Positions 47,489 to 56,821 of a stretch of DNA of 64,000 nucleotides are shown here, in pieces; the first letter of the stretch is position 1, and each line of letters starts with the position of its first letter. The translations under genes and the position numbers were made by a program. The DNA comes from Verrucomicrobiota bacterium. Its GTDB lineage: Bacteria > Verrucomicrobiota > Verrucomicrobiia > Chthoniobacterales > UBA10450. The notes beneath the pieces are model-generated. The model searched no databases and was not told the origin of the DNA. It saw only the letters and a list, made by a program, of their open reading frames with translations. The stretch is from NCBI GenBank assembly GCA_003219415.1, contig QHOS01000026.1, forward strand, positions 1 through 64,000, written 5' to 3'.

Positions 47489-48730
47489 ATGTTATTTGGT
47501 GAGATGATTAAGATGGCGTTGTCGTCCCTTGGCGCGAACAAACTGCGCTCCGCGCTGACAATGCTCGGCATCACCATTGGCGTTTTCTCGGTGATCTCAG
47601 TCATGACCGCGATTGGCGCGTTGCAATACTCGATTGAGAACGGCATTAGCTTTCTCGGTTCTAACATTTTTCAGTTTGGCAAATATCCGGCCAATATCAG
47701 TGCGAGCGGCGACGTGCAGGAGAAATTCCGCAACCGGCACAACATCACCTACAAACAGGCCCTGCATTATTATCGATTGATGGAGGGCGAGGCGCGCGAG
47801 ATTTGCCTCAAGAGTTTTGGCTACGAAGTGAAGGGGCAAGCAGTTTACAACGGCGTAAAAACAACCCCAAATCTTCTCATTGTCGGAACGAATCGAAGTT
47901 TTCTCACTGCGAACGCTCACACGCTCGCCTATGGCCGCAATTTGACTGACGAGGATGTCGAGCTTTCGCGGCGCGTGATTGTCGTTGGGAAAATAATCGA
48001 AAAACGGCTGTTTCCACACGAAACGCCAATTGGCAAAGTTGTTCGCGTTAGTGGACACACCTACACGATCGTTGGAGTGCTCGCGGAAAAAGGAACGGCG
48101 TTCGGTCAAAGCCAGGACGATCTTTGCATCATGCCGATCACGCGTTTCTTCGAGGATTACGGCGAAGCGAAACGCACCGTTAACATCGCGACGCAAGCGT
48201 TCACGCAAGATACCTATAATCGCACGTTCGATCGCGCCATCGGCGCCATGCGGATAGCGCGTGGCTTGCGCCCGGATCAGCCGAACGATTTCGAGATTTA
48301 CAGCAACGACTCGCTCAAGAGCGCCTTTGTCAACGTGGCGGGATATGTGCGAGTGGGCGCATTCGTTATAAGCCTTATCGCCCTCGTCGCGGCCGGAATC
48401 GGCATCATGAACATTATGCTGGTGAGCGTGACCGAACGCACAAAGGAAATCGGCGTCCGCAAATCGATAGGTGCGCGCAGCCGCGACATCTTACGGCAAT
48501 TTTTGACCGAAGCCGTTTTCATTTCCGAGGCCGGCGGTGTCTTGGGAATCATTCTCGGAATTGTCGCCGGTGATTTGCTCGCCATGTGGCTAAAGGTAGA
48601 CCTAATTTTTCCTTACGGCTGGGCAATCGCCGGTCTTCTCGTCTGCTCAGCAGTCGGCATCGGCTTCGGTCTCTACCCAGCCTATCGAGCCGCCAACCTC
48701 GATCCGATCGAAGCGCTGCGATACGAATGA
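47489..48730 (+). CDS. MacB-like ABC permease 2
   Basis: A 413-residue partner permease with the same order: LRSALTMLGITIGVFSVISV at the N-terminus, a periplasmic MacB_PCD domain, and VGAFVISLIALVAAGIGIMN with MLVSVTERTKEIGVRKSIGA near the C-terminus. It ends PAYRAANLDPIEALRYE, typical for the family. Substrate (peptide, lipid, macrolide) unknown. Confidence 0.93.
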   Translation: MLFGEMIKMALSSLGANKLRSALTMLGITIGVFSVISVMTAIGALQYSIENGISFLGSNIFQFGKYPANISASGDVQEKFRNRHNITYKQALHYYRLMEGEAREICLKSFGYEVKGQAVYNGVKTTPNLLIVGTNRSFLTANAHTLAYGRNLTDEDVELSRRVIVVGKIIEKRLFPHETPIGKVVRVSGHTYTIVGVLAEKGTAFGQSQDDLCIMPITRFFEDYGEAKRTVNIATQAFTQDTYNRTFDRAIGAMRIARGLRPDQPNDFEIYSNDSLKSAFVNVAGYVRVGAFVISLIALVAAGIGIMNIMLVSVTERTKEIGVRKSIGARSRDILRQFLTEAVFISEAGGVLGIILGIVAGDLLAMWLKVDLIFPYGWAIAGLLVCSAVGIGFGLYPAYRAANLDPIEALRYE

Positions 48731-48835
48731 GCAATCGCTCTCTTTACTCTTTCTCCTAGTCGTTATCGTGATCGATAAGTGGTGTGAAAACTCGGCCACA
48801 GATCCGAATCCCTTACTAACTCACTTAGAGGAACA

Positions 48836-50131
48836 CTACTGTAAACCCAGCGCTTTGAACGTCGCATCGATGTGTTTGAAATGAATGTCGAGCGAGCAAA
48901 GACGATCGATTTCCGACGCTGAAAGCCGCGCGACGATCTCGGGTTCGCATTTTGCGTTTTCGGCAAAGGTCCCCTCGCCTTTCCACGTTTTCATCGCTGC
49001 GCGTTGGACGGCTTCATATGCAGCTTTGCGCTCCGCACCCGCGCTCGTCAGTGCGAGTAAGATCGACTGGCTAAAATACAGGCCCTTCGTTAGATCGAGA
49101 TTTTGTTGCATTCGTTCGGGGTAAACCTGCAACCTTTCGACAACGTCTCGCAACTTCGTGAGCATGTAATCAAGCAGGATGCACGAATCCGGTAGAATAA
49201 TTCGCTCGGCGCTTGAATGACTGATATCGCGCTCATGCCAGAGCGCGACGTTCTCCAACGCCACAACAGCATTGCCGCGAACTACACGGGCCAGGCCGCT
49301 CAACCGCTCACCGGTAATGGGATTGCGCTTGTGTGGCATCGCCGAACTGCCTTTTTGCCCTTCGCCAAAAAATTCTTCAACTTCCAGCACTTCAGTCCGC
49401 TGGAGATGACGGAATTCGGTCGCCCAACGATCGATGCTGGAAGCGATCACGGCCAGCGTGGTCATAAATTCCGCGTGTCGGTCACGCTGCACGATCTGGG
49501 TCGAAAGCGTCGCGGGTTTCAATCCGAGTTTCTCGCATACAGCTCGCTCAATCTTGGGATCGATATGTGCGTGCGTGCCGACGGCGCCGCTTATTTTGCC
49601 GACACGAATCCGCTCGCGCGTCTGCGTGAGACGCTCTTCCGCGCGGCCGAATTCGTCGTACATCAGCGCAAGCTTCAGGCCGAACGTGATTGGCTCGGCA
49701 TGCACGCCGTGGCTGCGCCCGATCATCGGGGTCATTTTGTACCGCCGCGCCTGGTCCGCGATCACCGTTCGGAGAGATTTCAGATCGGCCAGAAGAATGT
49801 GGCACGACTCGTTTAACTGGACGGCCAACGTCGTGTCTAAAATGTCTGATGACGTAAGCCCCTGGTGAATCCAACGCGCCGCAGGTCCCACTGAGCCAGC
49901 GACATTTTCAAGAAAAGCGATGACGTCGTGGTTGGTCCGCTTTTCGATCTCGAGGATTTCAGGAATTGAAAATCGCGCACGCTTCCGAATCTGCTCAGCA
50001 TCATTTTTCGGAATCTGGTCAAGCTCTGCCATCGCCTCACAGGCGAGAACCTCAATCTCCAGCCAAATTTGAAACTTGCGTTCGTCCGACCAGACTTTGC
50101 TCATCTCTGGCCGGGAATAACGATCAATCAC
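48836..50131 (-). CDS. purB: Adenylosuccinate lyase
   Basis: A 431-residue lyase used twice in purine synthesis. The signature GSSAMPHKRNPITGERLSGL is intact, as are TSSDILDTTLAVQL and MIGRSHGVHAEPITFGLKLA (catalytic His). It has the PurB length of the Bacillus type. Alone on this strand; the exporter operon ends 106 bases away, convergent. Confidence 0.96.
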   Translation of the reverse strand: MIDRYSRPEMSKVWSDERKFQIWLEIEVLACEAMAELDQIPKNDAEQIRKRARFSIPEILEIEKRTNHDVIAFLENVAGSVGPAARWIHQGLTSSDILDTTLAVQLNESCHILLADLKSLRTVIADQARRYKMTPMIGRSHGVHAEPITFGLKLALMYDEFGRAEERLTQTRERIRVGKISGAVGTHAHIDPKIERAVCEKLGLKPATLSTQIVQRDRHAEFMTTLAVIASSIDRWATEFRHLQRTEVLEVEEFFGEGQKGSSAMPHKRNPITGERLSGLARVVRGNAVVALENVALWHERDISHSSAERIILPDSCILLDYMLTKLRDVVERLQVYPERMQQNLDLTKGLYFSQSILLALTSAGAERKAAYEAVQRAAMKTWKGEGTFAENAKCEPEIVARLSASEIDRLCSLDIHFKHIDATFKALGLQ

Positions 50132-50315
50132 TGTGGCAACATAAAAGCGGCGTGCTTGAGGGAAAAGCGTTTTTGTTGACTACGCTAAACCCTGGTGACC
50201 GCGCAGTCTGTGGCGTGTGCTGTGCGCAAACACGCGACTCGTGATTCAACAACGTGATGAATTCCGCTGAGACAGCGGACTCTGCAGCACTAGTAGAGAA
50301 GCGAGTCGCCCTAGC

Positions 50316-50504
50316 CTAACAAACACGGACGCGCAAGTAGCGCCCGTTGTCCTGCAAACGCACCCGGCCACTGGCAAAAAGGTCCGCGACGGTCGCGACC
50401 GTCTCTCTATTGTTACTAGTACAGGAGCTGACTGCCAGGATCAGATCACCCAGTGACAGACTCGAAAATTTTCGAGGTTTTAAAATTTGTCGGTTTCTTT
50501 TCAT
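50316..50504 (-). CDS. Small protein of unknown function
   Basis: A 62-residue protein (MKRNRQILKPRKFSSLSLGD, LILAVSSCTSNNRETVATVA, DLFASGRVRLQDNGRYLRVR). GGAGG lies seven bases before ATG 50504, which decides this start over the frame's earlier codon at 50567. The middle looks like a hydrophobic helix capped by Cys, and the end is basic. No family recognised. It is worth noting because it is short but has a strong ribosome site. Confidence 0.5.
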   Translation of the reverse strand: MKRNRQILKPRKFSSLSLGDLILAVSSCTSNNRETVATVADLFASGRVRLQDNGRYLRVRVC

Positions 50505-50714
50505 ACGATTGCCTCCATTTCGGGAAGCAATTCCAATACCATCTCCATTTGTGAATATCTCATCCATAAGCCCTATGTAGTTATTCTCCCTTTATACACT
50601 TTATGACTGACCGCTCGCCGACACTTTTGTTCAATATTCAAACACAAAATCTTGCGCTTGGTGGCATCGGCATCCTTACCGATGGGATTGACCAAAAGGC
50701 GATGCGACGGAGGC

Positions 50715-51347
50715 CTAGCGGCTGGAGCGCGGCTTCATCAGCCGCAGGCTCAACATGTACAGAGCCGCAAAAAGCGCTACGACGAGCAGGATGCCCTTGG
50801 ATTGTCCGTGGATGAACCGAACCAGCGCGTCCGGGCTCGTCAAAAGCTCCGGCTCAAGGCGGTAGGCTTTATCACCCAGATAAGCCAGAATCCAACACCA
50901 GAGCGCCGATCCAGCAATGGTCACGAGACTGAAAAGACCGAAATTCATTCGAACGATTCCTGCAGGAATCGAAATCAGATGACGAACTACTGGAAGAAGC
51001 CGCGCGAAAAAGACTCCGCCTGCCTCGTAGCGAGCGAGCCATTGCTCGGCTTGCTCCAGCTTTTTGGGCGTTACCAACACAAACCGGCCATACTTTGCGA
51101 TTAGCGGACGTCCAATTAATCGCGACGCCCAATAAGTGATGGCTGAACCAAGATACGACCCAAGTACCCCTGCGAGCACTACACCCGTAAAACTGAGTTT
51201 TCCTTGCGCAGCCAGAAATGCAGCGGGCGGAATGACGATTTCGCTGGGCACCGGAAAAATGGAACTTTCCATCGCCATCAACACGATGATGCCGAGATAG
51301 CCGCCATTGAGCACCCAATGGAACCAAGTTTCAAGAAGATGATGCAT
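50715..51347 (-). CDS. DedA family membrane protein
   Basis: A 210-residue polytopic protein starting MHHLLETWFHWVLNGGYLGI, with SSIFPVPSEIVIPPAAFLAA, GVLGSYLGSAITYWASRLIG, and RFLPVVRHL-type ARLLPVVRHLISIPAGIVRM, the VTT/DedA core (Glu and Arg motifs). Family members are undecaprenyl-phosphate or phospholipid flippases. ATG 51347 was chosen; the frame's extension (RFLDFARNDN) is repeat-derived. Confidence 0.92.
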   Translation of the reverse strand: MHHLLETWFHWVLNGGYLGIIVLMAMESSIFPVPSEIVIPPAAFLAAQGKLSFTGVVLAGVLGSYLGSAITYWASRLIGRPLIAKYGRFVLVTPKKLEQAEQWLARYEAGGVFFARLLPVVRHLISIPAGIVRMNFGLFSLVTIAGSALWCWILAYLGDKAYRLEPELLTSPDALVRFIHGQSKGILLVVALFAALYMLSLRLMKPRSSR

Positions 51348-51409
51348 ATTGTCATTCCGGGCGAAGTCGAGGAATCTCTCGATGTCGAGCCGCAATAAAG
51401 TTCGCCCTA

Positions 51410-51448
51410 GTTCAGTCTAAAAACGAAAATCCGCAATCCCAAATTGAG
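51410..51448. repeat. Short 7-bp-type repeat before the MsbA-like gene
   Basis: AAAATCCGCAATCCCAAATT occupies the 100-base gap between divergent DedA and the exporter. It is one of the GATTGCG-type blocks, here only two or three units. Confidence 0.5.
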
Positions 51449-53203
51449 ATGTCGATCTACCGTCGCGTTCTCCGTTACTACAGACCGTTTCTGGGTCAAA
51501 CGATCCTCGGGTTGTTCGTCTCGCTTGTCGGCATTGGCCTGAATCTGCTCAAACCGTGGCCGTTTAAGCTGATCGTGGACGATTTCCTTCGTCCGGGCCC
51601 GGTAGCGCGCAGTGATTGGCGCACCTGGATCCCGCTGCTCTGTCTTTCCCTGATCGTGATCCAGCTTTTCTGGGGAATGATGAATTGGATCACGAACTAT
51701 CTCTTTGTGAAAATCGGCCTGCAAGCATTGCTCAAATTGCGCACCGATCTCTATTCGTATTTGCAATCCCTCTCGCTCAAATTTCACGACGCGCGCCGTT
51801 CGAGTGATTCCAGTTTCCGCGTCGCGTACGATTCGCAATCAATCCAGACGATCTACAACAAAGGATTCACCAACATCTTCGCGTCCGTAATCACGTTGAT
51901 CGGAACCTTCCTCATCATGTTGCGGTTGGATTGGCAGCTCACGATGGTTTCTCTGGCCATCGTTCCCTTGGTTGTTGGCGCCATTTATCTTTTTGCGCAT
52001 CGGATTCGTCGCGAATCGACTTCGATTCAGGAACAGGAAAGCGCAGTCCTCGCGCAAGCGCAGGAAGGTCTTAGCTCGATTCGAATGGTCCATGCATTTG
52101 GACGCGAGGAATTCGAAGTGCGCCAATTTCAGCAACAAGCCCGTCAAAGCCTGCAAGCCAATCTGCGGCTCACTTTGACGAACGTGAACAGTGCGCTGGT
52201 GATCAGCACATTGATGGTGATCGGCACAGCTGCAATGTATTACATCGGCTCGCTGCACGTCTTAAGCGGCACGCTCACCCTGGGATCGCTACTCGTTTTT
52301 AGCGCCTATTTGCTAATGCTTTATCAGCCGCTCGAGTCGCTCACCTACACCACGTGGGCCATGGAAGGCGCGACTGCTGGCGCGAAGCGCTGTTTTGAAG
52401 TCCTCGACCGAGAGGACGATGTGCGCGATTCACCGAATGCGGTCTCTATTTCATCCGCCAAAGGCGCAATCGCATTTCAATCCGTAAATTTCGGTTACGC
52501 AGGCGATCGGCAGGTCTTGCGCGACATCAACCTTCGCATCGATCCGAATCAGATCGTCGGCCTGGTAGGCGGCACCGGTGCGGGCAAAAGCACTTTAATG
52601 AGTTTGGTGCCGCGATTTTACGATCCCTCCACGGGTTTCGTCATGCTCGACGATCGCGACGTACGGAAGATCACAAAAAAAAGTTTGCGCGCACAGATCG
52701 CAATCGTCTTACAAGACACGCTGCTTTTTTCCACAACTGTACGGGAGAACATCGCATACGGCCGCCCCGATGCGACGGAAGAAGAAATTATCGAGGCGGC
52801 GTGCCGTGCGCAGGCAGACGAATTTATTCGACAGATGCCTGATGGCTACTCCAGCCCTGTGGGCGAACGAGGCGGGCACCTCAGCGTTGGCCAACGCCAG
52901 CGAATCGGCATTGCCCGCGCGTTTTTGAAGAACGCGCCGATTTTGCTACTGGACGAACCTACGTCGGCGCTGGATCCGGTAACCGAAGCGGCAATCATGG
53001 AAACCATCCAGGAATTGATGCGCGGCCGGACAACTTTAATTGCGACCCATCGCTTGGCGACGATCCATGGTCTCGACCAAATCATCGTGCTTGAACACGG
53101 CCGCGTTGTTGAAAAAGGACGCGGCCCGGAGCTGATCGCACGCGGCGGGATTTACGCAAAACTATATGCGTCGGGGAAATTCCCGATTGGGGTGGCTCCA
53201 TGA
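51449..53203 (+). CDS. MsbA-like ABC exporter (lipid/LPS flippase type)
   Basis: A 584-residue half-transporter with six N-terminal helices (about 15-315) and a C-terminal ATPase: VGLVGGTGAGKSTLMSLVPR, YSSPVGERGGHLSVGQRQRI, ARAFLKNAPILLLDEPTSAL and TLIATHRLATIHGLDQIIVL. Such proteins flip lipid A-core or related lipids. The LSVGQ signature replaces LSGGQ. The stop overlaps the next gene by four bases (ATGA), suggesting a cell-surface carbohydrate operon with the acyltransferase and glycosyltransferase. Confidence 0.92.
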   Translation: MSIYRRVLRYYRPFLGQTILGLFVSLVGIGLNLLKPWPFKLIVDDFLRPGPVARSDWRTWIPLLCLSLIVIQLFWGMMNWITNYLFVKIGLQALLKLRTDLYSYLQSLSLKFHDARRSSDSSFRVAYDSQSIQTIYNKGFTNIFASVITLIGTFLIMLRLDWQLTMVSLAIVPLVVGAIYLFAHRIRRESTSIQEQESAVLAQAQEGLSSIRMVHAFGREEFEVRQFQQQARQSLQANLRLTLTNVNSALVISTLMVIGTAAMYYIGSLHVLSGTLTLGSLLVFSAYLLMLYQPLESLTYTTWAMEGATAGAKRCFEVLDREDDVRDSPNAVSISSAKGAIAFQSVNFGYAGDRQVLRDINLRIDPNQIVGLVGGTGAGKSTLMSLVPRFYDPSTGFVMLDDRDVRKITKKSLRAQIAIVLQDTLLFSTTVRENIAYGRPDATEEEIIEAACRAQADEFIRQMPDGYSSPVGERGGHLSVGQRQRIGIARAFLKNAPILLLDEPTSALDPVTEAAIMETIQELMRGRTTLIATHRLATIHGLDQIIVLEHGRVVEKGRGPELIARGGIYAKLYASGKFPIGVAP

Positions 53204-53784
53204 GCAACGTTAGAGAGGATCGACACGTCGAAGGCGACTGGTGGCCGGACCCGATCCCGCAAAACGTCGAGTTTGGCGAGGGATTCTATTGCGAGAGCGC
53301 GCAAATCTTTCGGAGAATCCGGAGCAAAAAATCAGGTGCTATCGTTATCGGCAAACACGTTTCGTGTTACGCCGGCTGTTCGTTTTCCGTCGGCGAGAAG
53401 GGCCAGTGCACGATAGGCGATTTCACGCTGCTAAACGGCGCCCTGATTATGGCAGATGAGAAGATCGAGATTGGGTCGTATTGCTTGATTTCGTGGAACG
53501 TCGGGATCGCGGATTCCGATTTTCACCCGCTCGAACCGGCCCAGCGTCTCATCGACGCACAAGCTCTCGCGCCGTATTTCAAGGATCGGCCTGCGCGTCC
53601 CAAGTTGAAAACCGCACCTGTGAAAATCGCGGACAACGTCTGGATCGGGATGAACGCAGTGATTTTGAAAGGCGTCACCATCGGCGAAAACTCGGTCGTG
53701 GCCGCGGGAGCGGTCGTCACTAAACCCATTCCACCGAACACAGTCGTGGCAGGAAATCCAGCTGTGGTAGTTCGGCAATTGTGA
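53200..53784 (+). CDS. Left-handed beta-helix acyltransferase
   Basis: A 194-residue hexapeptide-repeat protein: VIGKHVSCYAGCSFSVGEKG, QCTIGDFTLLNGALIMADEK, and KIADNVWIGMNAVILKGVTI-GENSVVAAGAVV, ending VVAGNPAVVVRQL. These are WbbJ/maa-like O-acetyltransferases acting on sugars. It is coupled to the MsbA-like gene by ATGA. Acceptor unknown. Confidence 0.9.
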   Translation: MSNVREDRHVEGDWWPDPIPQNVEFGEGFYCESAQIFRRIRSKKSGAIVIGKHVSCYAGCSFSVGEKGQCTIGDFTLLNGALIMADEKIEIGSYCLISWNVGIADSDFHPLEPAQRLIDAQALAPYFKDRPARPKLKTAPVKIADNVWIGMNAVILKGVTIGENSVVAAGAVVTKPIPPNTVVAGNPAVVVRQL

Positions 53785-53879
53785 TCAGTGACCAGTGATC
53801 CGTGATCAGTCCAATGCATCTCGAATACTCGCTCCGTTCACTGTTCACTGTTCACTGATCACCGTTCACCTGTTGCCAT
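53783..53879. repeat. 7-bp tandem repeats before a glycosyltransferase
   Basis: Two blocks, TGATCAG/TGACCAG (53783-53811) and GTTCACT (53835-53870), repeat with a seven-base period, for example TCACTGTTCACTGTTCACTG. The whole gap between the acyltransferase and the next gene is filled, so any promoter lies inside them. Confidence 0.8.
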
Positions 53880-55052
53880 ATGAAACGGAAGCGCATCGTA
53901 GTTATGGGCTTCATGGGCTCAATGCCCATCGCGGGCGTAATCTGGCAGCACATCCATTACATCGTCGGACTGCAACGGCTTGGTCACGATGTGTATTACG
54001 TCGAAGATTCAGCCCGCATTCCCTACAACCCGGAAACGTTTGAAGTCACCACTGAATTTGATTATACAGCGGGGCTCCTGAATCGGTTGGCGCGAGAATT
54101 CGAATTCCGAAATCGCTGGGCCTTTTGCGCACGTTATTTGCCGGGCAATCCCACTGCCGGCCTGCGATTGAAACGAATTCGGCAGCTTTATCGGGAAGCG
54201 GACGCTATCCTGAACATCTGCGGCGCACAGGAATTCAACGACGATCTGCTCGTTTCGGATCGCATTCTGTACATCGAAAGCGATCCTGGCGTCGAGCAAA
54301 TCAAGATCGATAAGGGCGTGAAATCGACAATTCAATATCTGGGCCGGCATCATGCCCTTTTCACTTTTGGCGAAAACATCGGCACCAAAAGCTTTCCGGT
54401 CCCGACCCACGGATTGAAATGGCTGCCGACGCGCCAACCAGTGGTGACCGATCTCTGGCGAACAAGACGTTCTCCTCCTCGCACGGCCGTGTTCACATCC
54501 GTGGCCAATTGGTCCACCAGCGGTCTGAAAGACATTACGTGGCGCGGCAAAAAATATCTCTGGAGCAAGTCGCGAGAATTTCTTCGCTTCATTGCAGCGC
54601 CAAAAAAAGCCGGCGAAACATTTGAGCTGGCGACAAACATCGAGCACGCTGCCACCCGCGCAAAATTCGAGCGAAACGGATGGCGACTCACTTCACCGCT
54701 GCAAATGAGCGTCGATTACTGGCTCTATCGGGATTACGTCCAGCGATCCAAAGGAGAGTTCACCGTCGCCAAGGATCAATACGTGCGCCTGAATACCGGG
54801 TGGTTCAGCGATAGGAGCGCGTGTTATCTCGCAGCAGGGCGTCCGGTCATCACTCAGGAAACCGGCTTTACAAAATTCTACGGGGGCGAAAGAGGCCTTT
54901 TATCTTTCCGAACGCTCAATGAAATCGCAAATGCGGTGAAAAGTATCAACGCCGATTATACGAAACACTCGCAGGCCGCTTACGCTCTGGCTCGTGAAGT
55001 CTTTGAGGCCGAAACAGTGTTGAAATCAATTCTCGAGCGCGCTGGAATCTGA
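53880..55052 (+). CDS. GT-B glycosyltransferase-like protein, copy A
   Basis: A 390-residue protein. The N-terminal half starts MKRKRIVVMGFMGSMPIAGV and has HIHYIVGLQRLGHDVYYVED; the C-terminal half has EFTVAKDQYVRLNTGWFSDR, ACYLAAGRPVITQETGFTKF and TLNEIANAVKSINADYTKHS. This tail is shared with the protein at 61108-62250. It resembles CgeB/GT4-like transferases. Donor and acceptor are unknown. It follows the exporter and acyltransferase on the same strand. Confidence 0.8.
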   Translation: MKRKRIVVMGFMGSMPIAGVIWQHIHYIVGLQRLGHDVYYVEDSARIPYNPETFEVTTEFDYTAGLLNRLAREFEFRNRWAFCARYLPGNPTAGLRLKRIRQLYREADAILNICGAQEFNDDLLVSDRILYIESDPGVEQIKIDKGVKSTIQYLGRHHALFTFGENIGTKSFPVPTHGLKWLPTRQPVVTDLWRTRRSPPRTAVFTSVANWSTSGLKDITWRGKKYLWSKSREFLRFIAAPKKAGETFELATNIEHAATRAKFERNGWRLTSPLQMSVDYWLYRDYVQRSKGEFTVAKDQYVRLNTGWFSDRSACYLAAGRPVITQETGFTKFYGGERGLLSFRTLNEIANAVKSINADYTKHSQAAYALAREVFEAETVLKSILERAGI

Positions 55053-55201
55053 GGGCGCGGCGCAAATCCTTCTTCGTCTATTAGAGATTTGAACGGAGAA
55101 AGCATGTATCGTGTCTGTTGTGTTCCGAAAAGGCCACTTGCCAATGCAAATCCGAATCTTGATTTTCGAGTACGCCGTTTAAGTTTGCGGCCTTTCCGCT
55201 C

Positions 55202-56821
55202 ATGAAGCGTATCCTTGTTTTAATTTACGCCACGTTGCTGCTTGGACCGGTTCTGGACGCGCAGGAAAGCACACCGGCGCGTCCCCCGATGGAACCGCAG
55301 GGCCCAGAGCGGCCAGGTCCGTGGAGATCGATCTCGCCAGGGCAAGCAGCAGTTCCAGTTCCAGTTCCGGTTCCAATTGCGCCGCCAAAGCCAAACGGTC
55401 CGGTTCAAAAAAGTCTGGTCCGGATTACCGCCACTTCAGTGGAACCGGATTACAAAGCGCCTTGGAACGCCGGGGGTCTCGAGCGCGGCGTTGGCGCCGG
55501 GTTCGTCATAAGCGGCAATCGCATCATGACAAATGCGCACGTTGTTGCCAACAGCCGTTACGTCACCGTGGAGCGGGATGGCGATCCCAATAAGTATCCC
55601 GCCAAAGTACAATTCATAGCGAATGATTGCGACCTGGCAGTGATCACTGTGCCAGCTCCGGATTTTTTCAAGAACATGTTGCCATTACAATTTGGCGGCA
55701 TTCCTACGCTGGAATCGACCGTCTCGGCGTACGGCTATCCAATCGGAGGCGAGCGGATGTCGGTCACCACCGGGATTGTGTCGAGGGTCGATTTCCAGCT
55801 CTACACGCATTCATCGGTCGATCAGCATCTGGCGATCCAGATCAGCGCGCAGATTAACCCGGGAAACAGCGGTGGCCCGGTAATGCAAGACACCAAAGTC
55901 GTCGGCGTCGCCTTTCAGGGTTACAGCGGCGATGTCGCCCAGGGAGTAGCCTACATGATTCCGACGCCCGTTATAAAACGGTTTCTTCAGGATATCGGCA
56001 ATGGGCATTATGACGAGTATCCCGATCTCGCAATTACCTATGCGAAATTACAGAATCCCGCTCAACGAAGATTCCTCGGTTTAAAGGATGACGATCGCGG
56101 CGTGCTGGTGAGCTCTGTGGTGGCCGCCGGTCCATCGAATGGCATTCTTTACCCGGGTGACGTTCTTCTCGCTATCGACGGCCATCCGATCGCCAGCGAT
56201 GCGAATGTCGAACTGGATGGTGAACACGCACAGTTCGAGGAAGTCGTTGAGCGAAAATTCAAGGGCGATTCAGTCAAGTTGGACGTCTTGCGCAACAAGC
56301 AGCCGACGACGGTTTCGATCAAATTGTATAAGCCCTGGCCTTACTCGGTGCAGGGCCATAGCTACGACGTACGGCCGCGTTACGTACTTTATGGCGGTCT
56401 GCTTTTTCAACCGTTAAACCTGGACATGCTGGAAGCGTACCGCACAGCCGATCTACGCGTGCGTCACTTCTTCGAATATTTCGTCCTGGATCAACTCTAT
56501 GTGCAACATCCTGATGTTATTGTCCTGACCAACATTTTACCGGACCCCATAAATACCTATTTGGCGCCGTACCGTGGCGGGATTGTGGATGAAATCAACG
56601 GCAAGAAAATTCGGACTCTGGACGAATTGGCAAAAGCTTTTGCCGATTCACCAGACCGGCTGGTGATTCGAATGATTGGTGACGGACCTCCGCTGGTCCT
56701 TGATCGGAAACAGGTAGAAGCTGCACGTGAACGAATCATGACGCGTTACAACGTGCTGAAGGAGCAAAATCTTGAGGAGCAACCGGCGTCAAAACCAGCG
56801 GAACAAACAAACAAAACATGA
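55202..56821 (+). CDS. Secreted Deg/HtrA-type serine protease
   Basis: A 539-residue periplasmic protease. A signal peptide (1-20, cleavage near DAQ) is followed by a Pro/Val linker (VPVPVPVPIAPPKP) and a trypsin-like domain with an intact triad: His113 in TNAHVVAN, Asp144 in NDCDLAVI and Ser223 in NPGNSGGPV. A PDZ domain (about 285-370) and a Deg9-like PDZ_3 tail (VLTNILPDPINTYLAPYRGG) follow. The gene is translationally coupled (ATGA) to a dead paralogue. It is convergent with the PafA-type gene across 191 bases, so the three proteolysis genes are neighbours. Confidence 0.93.
   Translation: MKRILVLIYATLLLGPVLDAQESTPARPPMEPQGPERPGPWRSISPGQAAVPVPVPVPIAPPKPNGPVQKSLVRITATSVEPDYKAPWNAGGLERGVGAGFVISGNRIMTNAHVVANSRYVTVERDGDPNKYPAKVQFIANDCDLAVITVPAPDFFKNMLPLQFGGIPTLESTVSAYGYPIGGERMSVTTGIVSRVDFQLYTHSSVDQHLAIQISAQINPGNSGGPVMQDTKVVGVAFQGYSGDVAQGVAYMIPTPVIKRFLQDIGNGHYDEYPDLAITYAKLQNPAQRRFLGLKDDDRGVLVSSVVAAGPSNGILYPGDVLLAIDGHPIASDANVELDGEHAQFEEVVERKFKGDSVKLDVLRNKQPTTVSIKLYKPWPYSVQGHSYDVRPRYVLYGGLLFQPLNLDMLEAYRTADLRVRHFFEYFVLDQLYVQHPDVIVLTNILPDPINTYLAPYRGGIVDEINGKKIRTLDELAKAFADSPDRLVIRMIGDGPPLVLDRKQVEAARERIMTRYNVLKEQNLEEQPASKPAEQTNKT

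Noticed and set aside
51348..51395. An N-terminal extension of the DedA protein
   Set aside because: The residues are encoded by a dispersed repeat (GTCATTCCGGGCGAAGTCGAG-like) and are absent from the family.
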